Assembly (NCBI RefSeq): GCF_963675165.1
Contig: NC_087378.1
Span: 1,667,525 to 1,731,524, forward strand
Direction: 5' to 3'
Origin: Halichondria panicea
Lineage: Eukaryota; Porifera; Demospongiae; Suberitida; Halichondriidae
DNA: 64,000 bases
Shown: positions 1 to 10,993 of the stretch, piece after piece
How the letters are laid out: every line of letters starts with the position of its first letter
Numbering within the stretch: position 1 is the first letter of the stretch
Notes under the pieces: generated by a model
Told to the model about the DNA's origin: nothing
The model's input: the letters and a program-made list of their open reading frames with translations, nothing else
Databases searched by the model: none
Made by a program: the position numbers and the translations under genes

Positions 1-124
1 AACCAATGTGTACAAAACCTCTCACACAGGTTTTGTCCCTAAGGAGGTTTTTTTTTACTACATTTGTTATGATATTGAAAGCCTTGTGAAAATGGTCATC
101 AATCGCTTTTCTGATCTGCTGCAG

Positions 125-2622
125 TGAATCTCTTTGACTTAGGCATAGACATTAGGCTGATTGAGAACAATGCAGTTGTTGGTAGCCAGATCGCTGTGGA
201 GCTGGCTAGAGTGCGTGGAAGAAGAACTAGACCAAGAAGAAGGAAAGATATGACTCGAAACGGTCAACCTGTTGTTATCGGAGCATCTATTCTCGACTCT
301 ACTGCCAAAGTGACTTCACCAGTTATAAAAGTTAGTTCCTTACACACATACTGATATATACCTACATGTACTGTATGTAACGGTTGCTGGTATAGCTACA
401 ATCACTTTGTTGGGTGGTCTTGATAATTTTATCATTACTTCGCTCATAATTATGATATCTGCTTTATAGAGGGAGGGCACAAACCTGGGCAGCCTCGTGC
501 AAACATATGGAGGTGTGGGGCGGAATATTGCAGAGTGCATGTCAAGACTAGACACTCCACCCATCTTCATCTCCTCCCTCGGGAAGGATCCCAATGGACT
601 GACACTTTCACAGCACCTCACACAACTTAAAATTGTAAGTCTAACTCTGTACGCTTGGTGTTCAGCAACTACCACCATGTACATATCGTACACTCGACAT
701 AAGGACTGCCATAATCTTATGTGTAATTCATCACTGAGTCTAATTCATCACTGTCTCTTTTGTCCAGCCACTGGACGGTATATATGAATGCAGTCATTTA
801 CCCACTGCCAGCTACTGTATCGTGTTGGACCACCAAGGAGAGGTGTACTGTGCTGTAGGGGACATGAGCATCAACAACAGTATCACAGTTGACTGGGTAC
901 GTATGATCTACTGCTAGGTACATGCAGTGTAAGGTTTACTATTAGATCACTTTTGATCGTGCATGTATGTAGCATTATTAAGTACATGTATGTATTTTGT
1001 TATTTTCCCCATGAACACAGTTGTAAGTAGCCTCAGTTGGATTTGTGCTAGAGGATTCTTTGTCTAACACAAAGTTTATATTTCTCTGCAGGTGAGTCAG
1101 TTCACAGAGGTCCTAACTAAAGCCCCTCTAGTCTGCTTGGATGGGAATTTTCCCTCTGATACAATCAAGTTTGTGTGTGAGGTCTGCTCAGATGCTGGAA
1201 CACCAGGTGACCAACTTGCATAGCTACATGCACGTATATGTATGTATAGTTTTAATCAACCTGGAAGTTGTCTCTTAAATTATGCAGATACGGTACTTGC
1301 TTAGGGCTAACTGGTATTATTGGCTAACTGGTATTATGCCCCTCAGTTTGGTATGAGCCTACATGCGTGGACAAAGCTATTAAGCCCATTGAAGCCGACT
1401 GCCTCTCAAAGATCACATACAGTTCACCTAACCTGATTGAATTGAGAAACATGTACAACGCTTTAACTGGCGAGTCTACGTGTCTCCAATTATCTTCTGG
1501 TAAGTGAATGTCATGGGAACACTGTAGTTGCTGGTATGATGTGCATTAGTATACAGTTCAAAAAACTTGTAGTGTACATATACATATCATGTGTTTAGAC
1601 TGTGCAGTGCCTGCCTTGTTTTCCCATACCAATACTTTTATGTTGCGTCCTGGTATTTGTACGTTTATTCAACACACCCACACACACCCACACACAACAT
1701 GTAACCCCATTCACAGAGCTAACTTTGGCTGAGAAGCTGACGGAGTGTTTGCACCTCATCCCTCCCCTCCTCACCCACGTCCCTAACCTCATTGTATCCC
1801 TCGGTCAAGATGGTGTTCTTGCATGCTCAGCAAAAGAAACTAGACACCTACACTACAGGGCAGCTGCCAAGGACCTACTTCCTGTGGGTGTGGTCAGTGT
1901 CACTGGCGCAGGAGACAGGTGAGACTCAGACTATAATATTATGTGATTATTAGACTAGTACTAGTTGATAAGATCTACATGGGAAGTAACATGGAAAGTA
2001 CATGGGAAAAGTGCCTCAGAGCAGGTATACTATGGGACTTAGTATACCTGCAAATTTACTTAGTATACCTAGTATTCCGTTGTCAAGTAATTGTATTGTA
2101 GTCAAGCGGTTTGCGATGCGCACTATAGTATCTAAATGAGTTAGACACTGTTTTGTCGGTCCATGTAATTTAGAAGCCCTCAGCCACTTGTAGTACCCTC
2201 GCTACGCTCGGGATACTAAATCAGTGCCTTTGGGCTTCTAAATCCCATAGACCCTCCAAAACAGTGTCTAACTATTATTTAGACCACCCCAAAACGTACG
2301 TCCTGAATATGTGTCGGGTATAGTCTAACAATGTAGAAATATCAACCAGCTTGTTATTTGTGATGTTTGCTCCATGTGCTGTTAACCTGAAAGATTCATA
2401 TCCAACGTACTATTACCTATTATTTTTATTTTCAGTTTTGTTGGTGCTACTATGGCGTGTCTGATTCGAGGATTTTCGTGGGATTTGTCTATCAAGGCTG
2501 GACTGAGGGCTGCCTTCCAATCTGTCACATCCCACTATGCTGTCTGCCCAAAACTGTCTCCTGAGAATGTAACCAAAGAATCTATACAGAAATGGGCTCC
2601 ATGGGAACCCACACAAATTTAG
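125..2622 (+). CDS. Pseudouridine kinase (PfkB family) with upstream PsuG-like tail, 5' end outside window
   Basis: Exons 125-330, 470-634, 768-896, 1092-1206, 1347-1499, 1717-1918 and 2436-2622 join in phase with GT-AG borders and end in TAG. The first exon reads AVVGSQIAVELARVR, which resembles the end of a pseudouridine-5'-phosphate glycosidase (PsuG) domain. The next starts a carbohydrate-kinase fold (VVIGASILDST), followed by the sugar-binding motif GGVGRNIAECM and the C-terminal PfkB signature VTGAGDSFVGA, whose Asp is the expected catalytic base and which is interrupted by the last intron. Many eukaryotes carry PsuG and PsuK fused, so the protein probably phosphorylates pseudouridine and then splits the phosphate to uracil and ribose 5-phosphate; that role is from family knowledge. 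The glycosidase body and start codon must lie upstream. A ribokinase/adenosine-kinase relative is the alternative, but the PsuG tail makes that less likely. Confidence 0.85.
2131..2284. mobile_element. Short inverted-repeat element (MITE-like) in last intron of the PfkB gene
   Basis: The left arm 2131-2178 and right arm about 2232-2284 are imperfect reverse complements (TCTAAAT..TTAGACACTGTTTTG against CAAAACAGTGTCTAA..ATTTAGA). The centre holds a second small palindrome, CCCTCGCTACGCTCGGG at about 2197-2213. There is no coding capacity. The element lies wholly inside intron 1919-2435. Confidence 0.65.
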
Positions 2623-3053
2623 AAAAATTATCATTTATTTTTGACATTAATTTGATAATAATATTTATTCCCACCTCTTTCAATCTGTGATGAGATTTTA
2701 TTTTGTTTGGGGTGACTATTATACATGTATAAGAATTTGAAGAATGCAACCCTCAATTATAGAGCAATGCAAGCTCACTGCATGCAGCTAGACTAGATCC
2801 TCCCCCTTTTTCAGTTTATAACTTTTTATACCACCCAACCTTGCTCAGAAAAGGCAATTCAAATGTTGAAATCAAAATTAATTATGAAAACAGACAACAC
2901 AACGTCATCAGTAAAGTAAACACATATAATGGATAGCCTACACAGACAAGCAACACATAAATACATACTACAATATTGCAACTAGGAAACAACAATAATA
3001 TGGCTTCCAGGAAAGTATCATAATTATGTATCAGAGAGAAAGTCTGTCACTTG
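2623..3053. other. Convergent intergenic spacer
   Basis: AT-rich gap between the stop codons of the PfkB gene (+) and calponin (-). It must hold both 3' UTRs. I see no ORF, repeat or RNA gene in it. Confidence 0.6.
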
Positions 3054-3626
3054 TCATTTCATAATTTGACGTTGTGTGCCATAAGCGGTCATTCCTGCCT
3101 GGTTGGCTCCTCTGTTTGTACCCATCTGCAGACCAATCACACTGGAACTGGCTCGCTTTTGCTCTTCGGTGTCATGACGACGTACATTCTTCTCTGCTTC
3201 TTTCGGACCGAGCGTAGTAGCCCCTTTGAAGCCTTTCTTGCTAGCCACTCTACCCAGAGCGTGAATGGCCGTTATTACTTGTGGCATGTTCTGATTTTCG
3301 TACAGGTCCACTGTTTGAAAAGAGTCGGATCTTGGAAGGCCGTAAGTTTCTGCTGAAGACAGGAAATTTCCAATGTTTTCCATCATTTTGAAGGCCATTT
3401 TGTTGGTGTTGATTTTCTTCACAGAGCCTGGTTTCAGCTTGTTGATAGCTTTGCAGAGGTACACACCATCCTTCAGAGCTTCATGGAAACTGCCACCAGG
3501 GAAAGATTCTCCAACTACCGACTGTAGCCAAACCCTTGCTTGTCTTTCTAAATCAGAATCATACTTGCTGTCTTGCTTCTGCTTTAGTTCTGCAGTCATT
3601 CCATAACCAGTTGGTCTAGCAGCCAT
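3054..3626 (-). CDS. Calponin/transgelin-family actin-binding protein
   Basis: A single uninterrupted exon of 190 codons, unusual here because nearly all neighbours are split. Residues about 20-135 form one calponin-homology domain (LERQARVWLQSVVGE, then LKDGVYLCKAINKLKPG and the block with NMPQVITAIHALGR). Residues about 163-187 are one calponin-like repeat (VIGLQMGTNRGANQAGM). This one-CH, one-repeat layout and the length match transgelin/SM22/Mp20 proteins, which bundle actin in the cytoplasm. The ATG at 3626 is the first in frame and is preceded by the short shared upstream region with APC10. A retrocopy origin is possible given the lack of introns, but the frame is intact. Confidence 0.93.
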   Translation of the reverse strand: MAARPTGYGMTAELKQKQDSKYDSDLERQARVWLQSVVGESFPGGSFHEALKDGVYLCKAINKLKPGSVKKINTNKMAFKMMENIGNFLSSAETYGLPRSDSFQTVDLYENQNMPQVITAIHALGRVASKKGFKGATTLGPKEAEKNVRRHDTEEQKRASSSVIGLQMGTNRGANQAGMTAYGTQRQIMK

Positions 3627-3829
3627 GTTGCGTTGTTGTGAGCGCTTGCTTGCAGCTAGCTAGCTTGAGAAAAGGAGATAAAATTAAATGACTCTGCCGG
3701 TCCCGGCCCCTTAGCCTTAGATGGGCGTGACTGTCTCTCCCATTGATGACTGCCACACCCATCAATTTAGAGGAAAAATGATCACTAGCCTCCACCCACC
3801 TGGTAAGAGAAGAGAATCAGAATTCAAGG
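3627..3829. promoter_or_regulatory. Divergent start region, calponin / APC10
   Basis: Only 203 bases separate two oppositely oriented start codons, so both promoters must sit here or overlap the 5' ends. No TATA box is obvious. It contains AGATGGGCGTGACTGTC (about 3720), which resembles the terminus of the palindromic element at 8993. Confidence 0.55.
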
Positions 3830-4769
3830 ATGGATATGGATAGTCCTGATCTTGAGTTTCCCCATATTCAAAACTTGTTTGCAGACAGAGGGAGCATTGA
3901 GGAATTGGACTCTAAATCAGGACATGCCATTGAGATAGGAACTCAAGCAGTGTGGTCAGTGTCTTCCTGCAAGTCTGGGTACGGAGTAACACATCTCCGA
4001 GATAATTCGATGGAAACCTACTGGCAGTAAGACTTGTGATAGTTGAATTTAAAAACCAGTGTTTTAATAGGTCTGATGGTGCCCAGCCACATCTTATCAA
4101 TATTGAATTTACAAGGAAAACTGCGATTAGGGTATGATTTTGATATGTCATTTGTATTATGTACTGTTTGTACACAGACTATAAAAGTGTTTGCTGACTA
4201 CAAGCTAGATGAAAGTTACACTCCCAGCAAGATATTTGTAAGATGTGGAACCAACTTTCATGATCTTCAGGTTTGCTTAATTAAGTATTCATGTTCCCAA
4301 CTATCCCATTGCACAGAAAATAACGACAGTTGACTTAGAAGAGCCTGAAGGTTGGGTGGATATTGACATACTGGATGAGAATGAACAGTGAGTGCAATAC
4401 ATATAAGATTATGGCCTATAAATTGCTTATGTGCCCTAGACTAGGGCCTAGTTATCAAGGCTATGTTTATATGTAACCCAGCTCCTTAGGCAAACAATGT
4501 GTGTTGCAAGTGATATTCCTGTAGGCCTATAAAAGCATTTGTTTTTCAAGTGGCTGTATTAGCAAATCATCAAAATGGGAGAGACACTCACATACGACAA
4601 GTCAAGGTCTTTGAACCAAAGTGAGTTAAATTATTATTTAATTTATATATTGTACACGGTTTGATTTCACAGATGGTCATCAGAGAGCAGGACTAACACA
4701 GAAAAAGAGTTACTCAAAGACACAGACTTTCGGAGTATTGATTTCACATCTATGCTATGTTTAAGATAA
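3830..4769 (+). CDS. ANAPC10: Anaphase-promoting complex subunit 10 (DOC domain)
   Basis: Exons 3830-4026, 4071-4131, 4178-4270, 4317-4387, 4525-4620 and 4673-4769 join in frame to about 204 residues, close to the usual 185. The product is a single DOC/galactose-binding-like domain: [62 protein letters not shown], and [20 protein letters not shown] with [11 protein letters not shown]10 helps the APC/C ubiquitin ligase bind D-box substrates. In most species it ends in an Ile-Arg tail that docks on a TPR subunit; this protein ends ..MLCLR, so the final pair is Leu-Arg. Introns are only 44-137 bases. Confidence 0.95.
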
Positions 4770-5599
4770 TAATTAATTATGGCAATCAACGTTGACTTAT
4801 ACTCTCATTACACTCTTTCGTTCACATTTGATATCGTGTTTCTTTGTTTTCTGCTGCGAAATGTTTCCAGAATATTCATCAACATACATATAAGAGCTTG
4901 AAGAAGTATAATTATGTTGAGCCATCAATAGATTCATATATAGTAGGAATAAATTGTTAACTGTAATACTGCCTTGATGGCTCAATGGTCTAGATCCTGT
5001 GCTGGCGCTGGAAAGATAGGCAGGATCAATCAAGTCTCAGCTATTGTAGTCTATGTAAAAAAACGGTCAACAGTCCATATTTATTTTATCTAACATCAAC
5101 AGGAATCTGACTGGACGATGTAACACACGACAACAAACATTACAAGCACAACGACAAAATGCAATAAAATTAAAGCCAAATGCCAGAACCACACACGCGC
5201 ACACACACACACAATTAAATGCAGAAATTTAGTGTCCGCAAATAGATATCACGGTAGCCTCGGGAACAGTGCCGTCTCCATACACCATTTACACCACACA
5301 GCTGCTGCTGGAACCACCAGATTTAACATGGAACACACAATCGTATTACTGCATTGTACTGCATACCAGCTGCCAACTGCAGAACAGTTGAACACAAGTC
5401 ATTTTTGAAACAACAAAATAATTGCTACCATGTGAAATTATACAAGAATGCAAAACACACGTATAATTATATGCAATGTTTCTAATTATATGTACAATAC
5501 ACAGTACATTGGGTAGGCAATACGGGGAATACCAGCAAGTTCTTACATAGAAATTAACAGCAACAGCATAAACAGTTGAGCATAGCGTCCTCAGAGAAA
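4770..5599. other. Convergent spacer and 3' UTRs, APC10 / SRSF2-like
   Basis: An 830-base AT-rich gap with a short CA-rich tract near 5195-5212. It most likely carries the long 3' UTR of the SRSF2-like gene. I see no coding exon or structured RNA. Confidence 0.5.
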
Positions 5600-6321
5600 C
5601 TAGGGACTTCGAGAATCAGGAGATCGAGATCGAGATTTCTTGTCTCTGGGAGGGGACCTCCCGTCAGGGGAACAAGATCTTTTATCTTTGGAAAAGGACC
5701 TCTTCCTCTCTGGAGAACGTGAACGGGACTTAGAAGAATCCTTCGAGTAAGACCTTCTTTTCCTGTCTGGGCTATAGGATTTCTTACGTCTTCTGGGGGA
5801 GCGGCTTCGAGACCGAGACCTCCTGCAAAAATTATGTGATAAATATAGTGCAAAAAATTGCCAACTCACCCCTTAGGAACGTACGCACGCCCATAGCGGA
5901 CCTGGGGGGGCTCAGCAGGTCGACCATAGCGAGCTGTCTGCACTCTCATTTCACGTCCTTCTAGCACATGCCCATCCATTCTGTCCATCGCATCTTCAGC
6001 ATCACGACGTTCAACGAATCTAACAAATGCGAATCCTCTGGAATCTTTTGTGTAGCGATCTCGAGGGATATAAATGTCTCCAACTTCTCCGAATTTCTCA
6101 AACATAGGAAGCAAATCCTCCGCAGTGATTTTGTACGACAGGTTGTCCACCTTCAAGCTGACCATCCCTTCAATGTTGGGAGGGCGACGGTTGCTAAGAC
6201 GACTGTCACGATTATCAGAATTGTCACGGCCTGTGCCTCTGTCACGACCTCTATCACGGCTTCGGCTGCGACTCCTACTACGACTGTAGCTCCTGCTCCG
6301 TCTCCTGTATCTTCCACTCAT
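5600..6321 (-). CDS. SRSF2: SR splicing factor, SRSF2 (SC35)-like
   Basis: Two exons on the minus strand, 6321-5870 and 5822-5600, with a 47-base intron, give 224 residues (SRSF2 is about 221). After an RS-rich leader lies one RRM at residues about 50-130. RNP2 is LKVDNLS and RNP1 is RGFAFVRF, followed by [19 protein letters not shown]. Exon 2 is an RS domain of Arg-Ser, Ser-Pro and Arg-Arg-Lys repeats. SR proteins bind exonic enhancers and recruit U1 and U2AF in the nucleus. The N-terminal RS stretch (about residues 6-25) is not typical of vertebrate SRSF2 and recalls transformer-2, which has RS domains on both sides. The RRM sequence favours SRSF2. Confidence 0.85.
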
Positions 6322-6633
6322 GATTGGAGAGACTTTATGGTTTTGGGAGGGCTACATGGGTGGATGGGGGGAGACCACATGGTGCAAAATTAGGGAGATT
6401 TCAGGTTGGTTTACTGATAAATCATTAAATCAACCATATTACAATCAAGGTACAGATATAACTTACATTTTAGGAGAGCTAGGTTTAATACGGAGGGTCT
6501 AAGGACTTGAAGTAGAGCTTTTCTTTTAGATGCACACCCAGCACTTCGCTCTTCTTTGAGTTTCTACCGATTGCGCATGTGCGTACAAAACCAAAAGGGG
6601 CATGGCTTGTTCTACTCTGAACTTGTAAAAAAG
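6322..6633. promoter_or_regulatory. Divergent start region, SRSF2-like / FKBP, with NRF-1-like palindrome
   Basis: 312 bases between two opposed start codons. It contains TGCGCATGTGCG at 6572-6583, 51 bases before the FKBP ATG, close to the known NRF-1 consensus YGCGCAYGCGC. I see no TATA box. Confidence 0.5.
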
Positions 6634-7580
6634 ATGGAGAAAAAGTTTTTGTTCTGCTTCTTCCTTTTACTGTCCTATGCTGCAGTTGACACTGCTGCAG
6701 CCAAGAAGACCAAGAAATTAAAGATCACTACAGAGGTGTGCAATCATTATTATAATTATGTATCTACCGTATTTACGTTAATACTGTACTATTCTCTTCA
6801 GTCCAAACCCTCTGATTGCTCTGTAGTGGCTGAGCCTGGAGATACATTAGTGGTTCACTATACAGTAAGTGTTTACATTTTGCGAATGTACTGTAGCGTG
6901 CTTGACTGCTTGTATGACAGGAAATCAGTTTTCTATGACGCATACAGGGAAGTCTTGAGAATGGACAAGTGTTTGACAGCTCCCTTGAGCGTGATCCCTT
7001 CCCCGTCACATTAGGAGCTGGGCAAGTCATTCAAGGTATGGTCCACACATAATCCCTAGCAGTAACTAGCCTAGTGCACACACTGTTAAGCATACCGGTA
7101 AATAGCCAATATGTGGCATGTTCATTGAATTAACACCGCTTGTGATACATTAGGTTGGGATGAAGGTCTTGTAGGCATGTGTCAAGGGTAAGTGCTACTT
7201 ACTGTCGAATGCGTATGATTACATGTACAATGTATATGAATGTTTACAGGGAAGTGAGAAAGCTCGTTATTCCACCCCACCTTGGCTATGGAGATACTGG
7301 TGCCCAAAATGTCATTCCAGGTTAAATGCTTAATACATCACGACTGTACTAATGTTACCTACTTACAGGTGGAGCCACTTTGTTGTTCACTGTGGAGCTC
7401 ATTGAACTACAGAAGAAACCACTTGTGAAACTACCCAATTCCCAGTTATGGTTCTACCTTGGAATAGCCGGCATAATTGGATTGTTAGGATACGAGCTGT
7501 ATAAAAGAGTAACTAACAAAGAGGAGGACAAGGAAAAAAATACACCTTCAAAGAGAAAGGGAAACAAAAAGAAGAAATAA
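6634..7580 (+). CDS. Secretory-pathway FKBP peptidyl-prolyl isomerase with C-terminal membrane anchor (FKBP11-like)
   Basis: Exons 6634-6735, 6802-6864, 6948-7035, 7154-7187, 7250-7320 and 7369-7580 give about 189 residues. The start at 6634 opens a signal peptide (FLFCFFLLLSYAAVDTAAA). One FKBP domain follows: GDTLVVHYTG, NGQVFDSS, PVTLGAGQVIQGWDEGL, VRKLVIPPHLGYGD and IPGGATLLFTVELIEL, with the hydrophobic pocket residues in place. Residues about 150-170 (WFYLGIAGIIGLLGYELY) are a membrane span, and the tail ends in lysines. FKBP11 has the same signal-FKBP-anchor layout and works in the ER. The stop is only 51 bases from the stop of the opposing Mpv17 gene. Confidence 0.9.
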
Positions 7581-7631
7581 CTCGTGATAATTTATACACA
7601 GACAGAGATTTGTATATTAAATATTGAATAA

Positions 7632-8801
7632 TTATTTTGTCTGATTGAACTTGTCATCTTGTTGGTTGGGAAGAGGGCGGTTGGCTAGCCAAGCTACATA
7701 AGTGTTCCAAAATAGTGAGATAATGTTTAAAAAGTTCACTCTGAACTTGAGAGGTATGAAATAAAAGTTCACGACCTGAACAAATGGCCACAGCTTGTAG
7801 GAGGCAAACAGCAAATTGAAGTAATCCTGCAGAGTACAAAACAATTTCTTAAACTTCCACCACATCACTATAAAGGTATTAGGGTAGCCATGCAGCCTTG
7901 AGAAGTTGCACAGCTTATATGTAGGTAGCACCTACCCCTCTGAGTTTCTCCTTGACGTGTGAAATGCTCAAACTCTGAGAGAGTGCAAACAACGATAACA
8001 GTGAACCAACAAGAAGAGGGGCAAAAGCCACTTGATCCAGAAACACTTTCTTCAGAACTACTGCCGAGGTCGTAGATGGACCAAGATACTTGTCCAAAGT
8101 CAGAAACCACGTTCTCAAAACTGGACCCTTCGAAAGGGAAAATATGCACAATCATGCATGGCGTGAATATGATAAAGATTGCCTATATACCGTGAAACAG
8201 AGTCCAATTGCAGCCATTTTGGCTGTTCTCTGCAAGCTATACTGTTTCCATCTTCTTCCTTCCACACACGATTGTGCTATCACATCACCCAGACCACACA
8301 CAACACCTGCAATGAAGGGTACCAACATTCCGAATAAGGCCACACCAAACTAAGGATTTTCCGGGTCTTATTTTGTAGAATACAAAAAAAGAAACAAATG
8401 TCAGAGGTCATATTGGCCTTATGATCTAGCATAACGTAGTGATTTTTTGTGAATGTTTGTGGTTTTATAATGATGTTCATACACATACCCGTGTCTATTT
8501 TTGGGGCTTAAAAAGGCCTATGAAACATTTGGCCTAAGGGAAATACCCTGACCGTGCTTCCGTAATTTACTTTCCCACACAAATATAGTGTATCAACCGT
8601 GCAACCTCTCTATACAATTTGGCCCTTGATCATCGTCTTGCTCATAATAATATTATGGTCTACAAGAGTACACTAACTTAGCTAGTATAAAGGTATATAT
8701 ATACTGATGTTACCAGTGGTGATGGCTTGTGTTAAGAGTGGTCTTGAGTCAAGGATGGACACATATCCCTTCCAGATCCTCACAGCAATCCTCTGCAACA
8801 T
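7632..8801 (-). CDS. Mpv17/PMP22-family membrane protein
   Basis: Minus-strand exons 8801-8714, 8306-8191, 8127-7936 and 7826-7632 join in frame to 196 residues. The first exon is short and encodes WKGYVSILDSRPLLTQAITT. The family motifs follow: GVVCGLGDVIAQ, GLCFTGPVLRTWFLTLDKYL, VLKKVFLDQVAFAPL, and the C-terminal block DYFNLLFASYKLWPFVQVVN with FYFIPLKFRV. Four or so membrane spans are expected. Mpv17 proteins are inner-mitochondrial or peroxisomal membrane channels of debated substrate. Intron 1 (8307-8713) is the largest. The gene overlaps nothing but is nearly end-to-end with the FKBP gene, and both were copied downstream as a unit. Confidence 0.93.
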
Positions 8802-8992
8802 CTTGCTAGAATGCATGGAGACACACCCACCCCATTGGCATTCGCACATGTCTACCCTCTATTATTGCCGCCCTTTATTAGTCAGTCCACTGTTCAATAT
8901 TGTACTGTCAAGGGTTCGTTTATAGGAACTGTACATGTACTGTACATGCACTCCTTATGTACCATGATAAAATATTATTCATGTAAAAAAAT

Positions 8993-9068
8993 AGATGGGC
9001 GTGCCTGTCCCCAGCCATAAAATGTTATGATGAAATGCCTTTTATGGCTGGGGACGGGCACGCCATCT
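8993..9068. mobile_element. Palindromic element with about 30-bp arms
   Basis: The arms AGATGGGCGTGCCTGTCCCC.. and ..GGGGACGGGCACGCCATCT, each extended by GCCATAAAA/TTTTATGGC, are reverse complements with two differences, around a 17-base loop. Both outer ends read TAGATGG/CCATCTA. It lies just left of the duplicated FKBP-Mpv17 segment. Confidence 0.7.
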
Positions 9069-9085
9069 AGTAAAAAAAAATGCAC

Positions 9086-9419
9086 TAAATTGTGGCTAAT
9101 TGAACTACAGAAGAAACTACCGTAAGACCTCGATTTAAGGCGACCCCCTAAATATGTAACACTTGGACATTTCGCCCATATAGCACCATATAAATTCTTT
9201 TTCTTTGTGTACATTAAAACTCTACTTTCGCAAAACGTTATTATTTAAAAGTGTCGCCTTAAATCGAGGTTTTACGGTATCCAATTCCCAGTTTTGGTTA
9301 GATGTACCTGGAATATAGCCGGCATTAGTGCGAGTTGTATAAAAGAGTACCTAACAAGAGTACCTAACAAGAGGAGCTACAAAGAGAAAAGGAATGTTAA
9401 TTAACAATAAGAAGAAATA
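9086..9419 (+). pseudogene. Decayed copy of the FKBP last exon
   Basis: GCTAATTGAACTACAGAAGAAAC matches the live gene's last exon near 7399, the match resumes at 9281 (CCAATTCCCAGTT, TATAGCCGGCATTAGT) and ends in AAGAAGAAATA. A 158-bp inverted-repeat element (9120-9277) splits it, a short duplicated stretch (GAGTACCTAACAA twice) lies within, and no start or upstream exons are present. It is not translatable. Confidence 0.85.
9120..9277. mobile_element. MITE with 25-bp terminal inverted repeats, TA target
   Basis: The ends CCGTAAGACCTCGATTTAAG and CTTAAATCGAGGTTTTACGG are reverse complements (one mismatch, extending inward by GCGAC/GTCGC). TA flanks both sides (9118-9119 and 9278-9279). Comparison with the live FKBP exon shows a clean insertion. 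TA targets suggest a Tc1/mariner-type transposase in trans. Confidence 0.85.
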
Positions 9420-9625
9420 CCGTATAGCGGGTAATTTTCGGGGGACAAAATATTTGTGGTTCAGCAATATTGAGACATTTCGTGGGTAATATTTTCATGG
9501 TTGCTGCTTGCACTGCAGGTAAAGGTAGGCAAGGTCGCTTCATTCGTGGGTAAAATATTCGTGGTCACACCTCCAACCACGAAAACCACGAATATTTTGC
9601 CTCACAAAAATTACCCGCTATACGG
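9420..9625. mobile_element. MITE, CCGTATAGCGGG family, TA target
   Basis: The ends CCGTATAGCGGGTAATTTT and AAAATTACCCGCTATACGG are perfect inverted repeats with TA on both sides (9418-9419, 9626-9627). The insertion is clean relative to the live FKBP 3' end. The interior (ATATTCGTGG-type repeats) is shared with the copy at 46936. Confidence 0.88.
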
Positions 9626-9713
9626 TAACTGATGACAAAACTGTATAATTATACAGACAGAAATTTGGTATATAAAATTTACTAGGGATTGAAATGTTGT
9701 TTGATTAATTGTT

Positions 9714-10795
9714 ATCTTGTTGGTTGGGGAGAGGGCAGTTGGCTCAAGCTAAATAAACGTTCCAAAATAGTGCGATAATGTTTAAAAAGTTCACTCTGAA
9801 CTTGAAAGTTATGAATAACAGTTCACTATCTGAACAAATGGCCACAGCTTGTAGTAGGCAAACAGCAAATTGAAGTAATCCTGCAGAATAGAAAACAAAG
9901 CTATATATATTCAAAAACGACAGTCAATTAAAGTTAGCTATTAAAACAGGCTCATTTCGGAAAAATCATGCTTCTTCGAGAATGGATACAAAAGCAATCA
10001 CGGATCTAACAAAAAGAGCCACTATGAAGGTATTAGGGTATAGCCATGCAGCCTTGAGAAGTTGGGCACAGCTTGCTCACAATCAAAAAGAGCTACTATG
10101 AAGGTATTAGGGTAGCCATGCAGCCTTGAGAAGTTGGGCACAGCTTATTGTAGGTAGCACCTACCCCTCTGAGTTTCTCCTTGACATGTGGAATGCTCAA
10201 ACTCTGAGAGAATGCCAACAACGATAACAGTGAACCAATAAGAAGAGGGGCAAAAGCCACTTAATCCAGAAACACTTTCTTCAGAACTACTGCCGAGGTT
10301 GTAGATGGACCGAGATACTTGTCCAAAGTCAGAAACCACATTCTTAAAACTGGACCCTTGAAAATTAAGCACAATCATGCATGGCATGAATATGATAAAA
10401 TTTCCTACCGTGAAACAAAATCCAATTGCAGTTATTTTGGCAGTTCTATGCAAGCTATACTGTTTCCATCTTCTTCTCTCCACACATGTCTGTACCAGAT
10501 GCAACACCTGCAATGAAGGATCCGATCGCAGAACCACATGCACACACCGCACCCTATAGCTCTAAAAAGGAGTCGAACAATATCCCCTATATTGGAGATT
10601 CCACTGTACTAGAGGCATTATTGTCTGCTCATACTGCAGTGTATTAAGCTTACTATCAAGAGTACCTAGCTATAGACTAGGTCCTAGTATTATTAAAATA
10701 CTGATGTTACCAGTGGTGATGGCTTGTGTCAAGAGTGGTCTTGAGTCAAGGATGGAGACATATCCCTTCCAGACCCTCACAGCAATCTGCAGCAT
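9714..10795 (-). pseudogene. Mpv17-family pseudogene (tandem duplicate)
   Basis: All four exons of the 7632-8801 gene have a counterpart here in the same order. Exon 1 at 10795 downward is intact apart from one lost codon and keeps the start and donor. Exon 2 (about 10515-10405) has lost 17 bases, a frameshift. Exon 3 carries an in-frame stop at 10261-10263 where the parent has CAA. Exon 4 (about 9888-9714) has several small indels. Intron 3 contains a 72-base direct duplication (about 10022-10146). The copy is dead by two independent lesions. Confidence 0.9.
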
Positions 10796-10993
10796 CTCAT
10801 CAGGAGTAGCCTCGAATCTAATCTGCGTGGATTCGAAGCTACATCAAGAGCAATTACCTCATTTATTGCCGCCCTCTGGTCTACATCAGGGTATAATATC
10901 CGAAGTGCATGAATATAATTATACATGTACATGAAATTCCAAACAGTAAGAACACAACACATCTTCTAAAATTGAAAGTTTTCACTAGGTAAT

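Noticed and set aside
5554-5853. 99-codon minus-strand ORF
   Set aside because: It is the alternate frame of the SRSF2-like RS-domain exon.
10145-10552. 135-codon minus-strand ORF with Mpv17-like stretches
   Set aside because: It reads through pseudogene exon 2, an intron and exon 3 in a shifted frame; it is a by-product of the dead Mpv17 copy.
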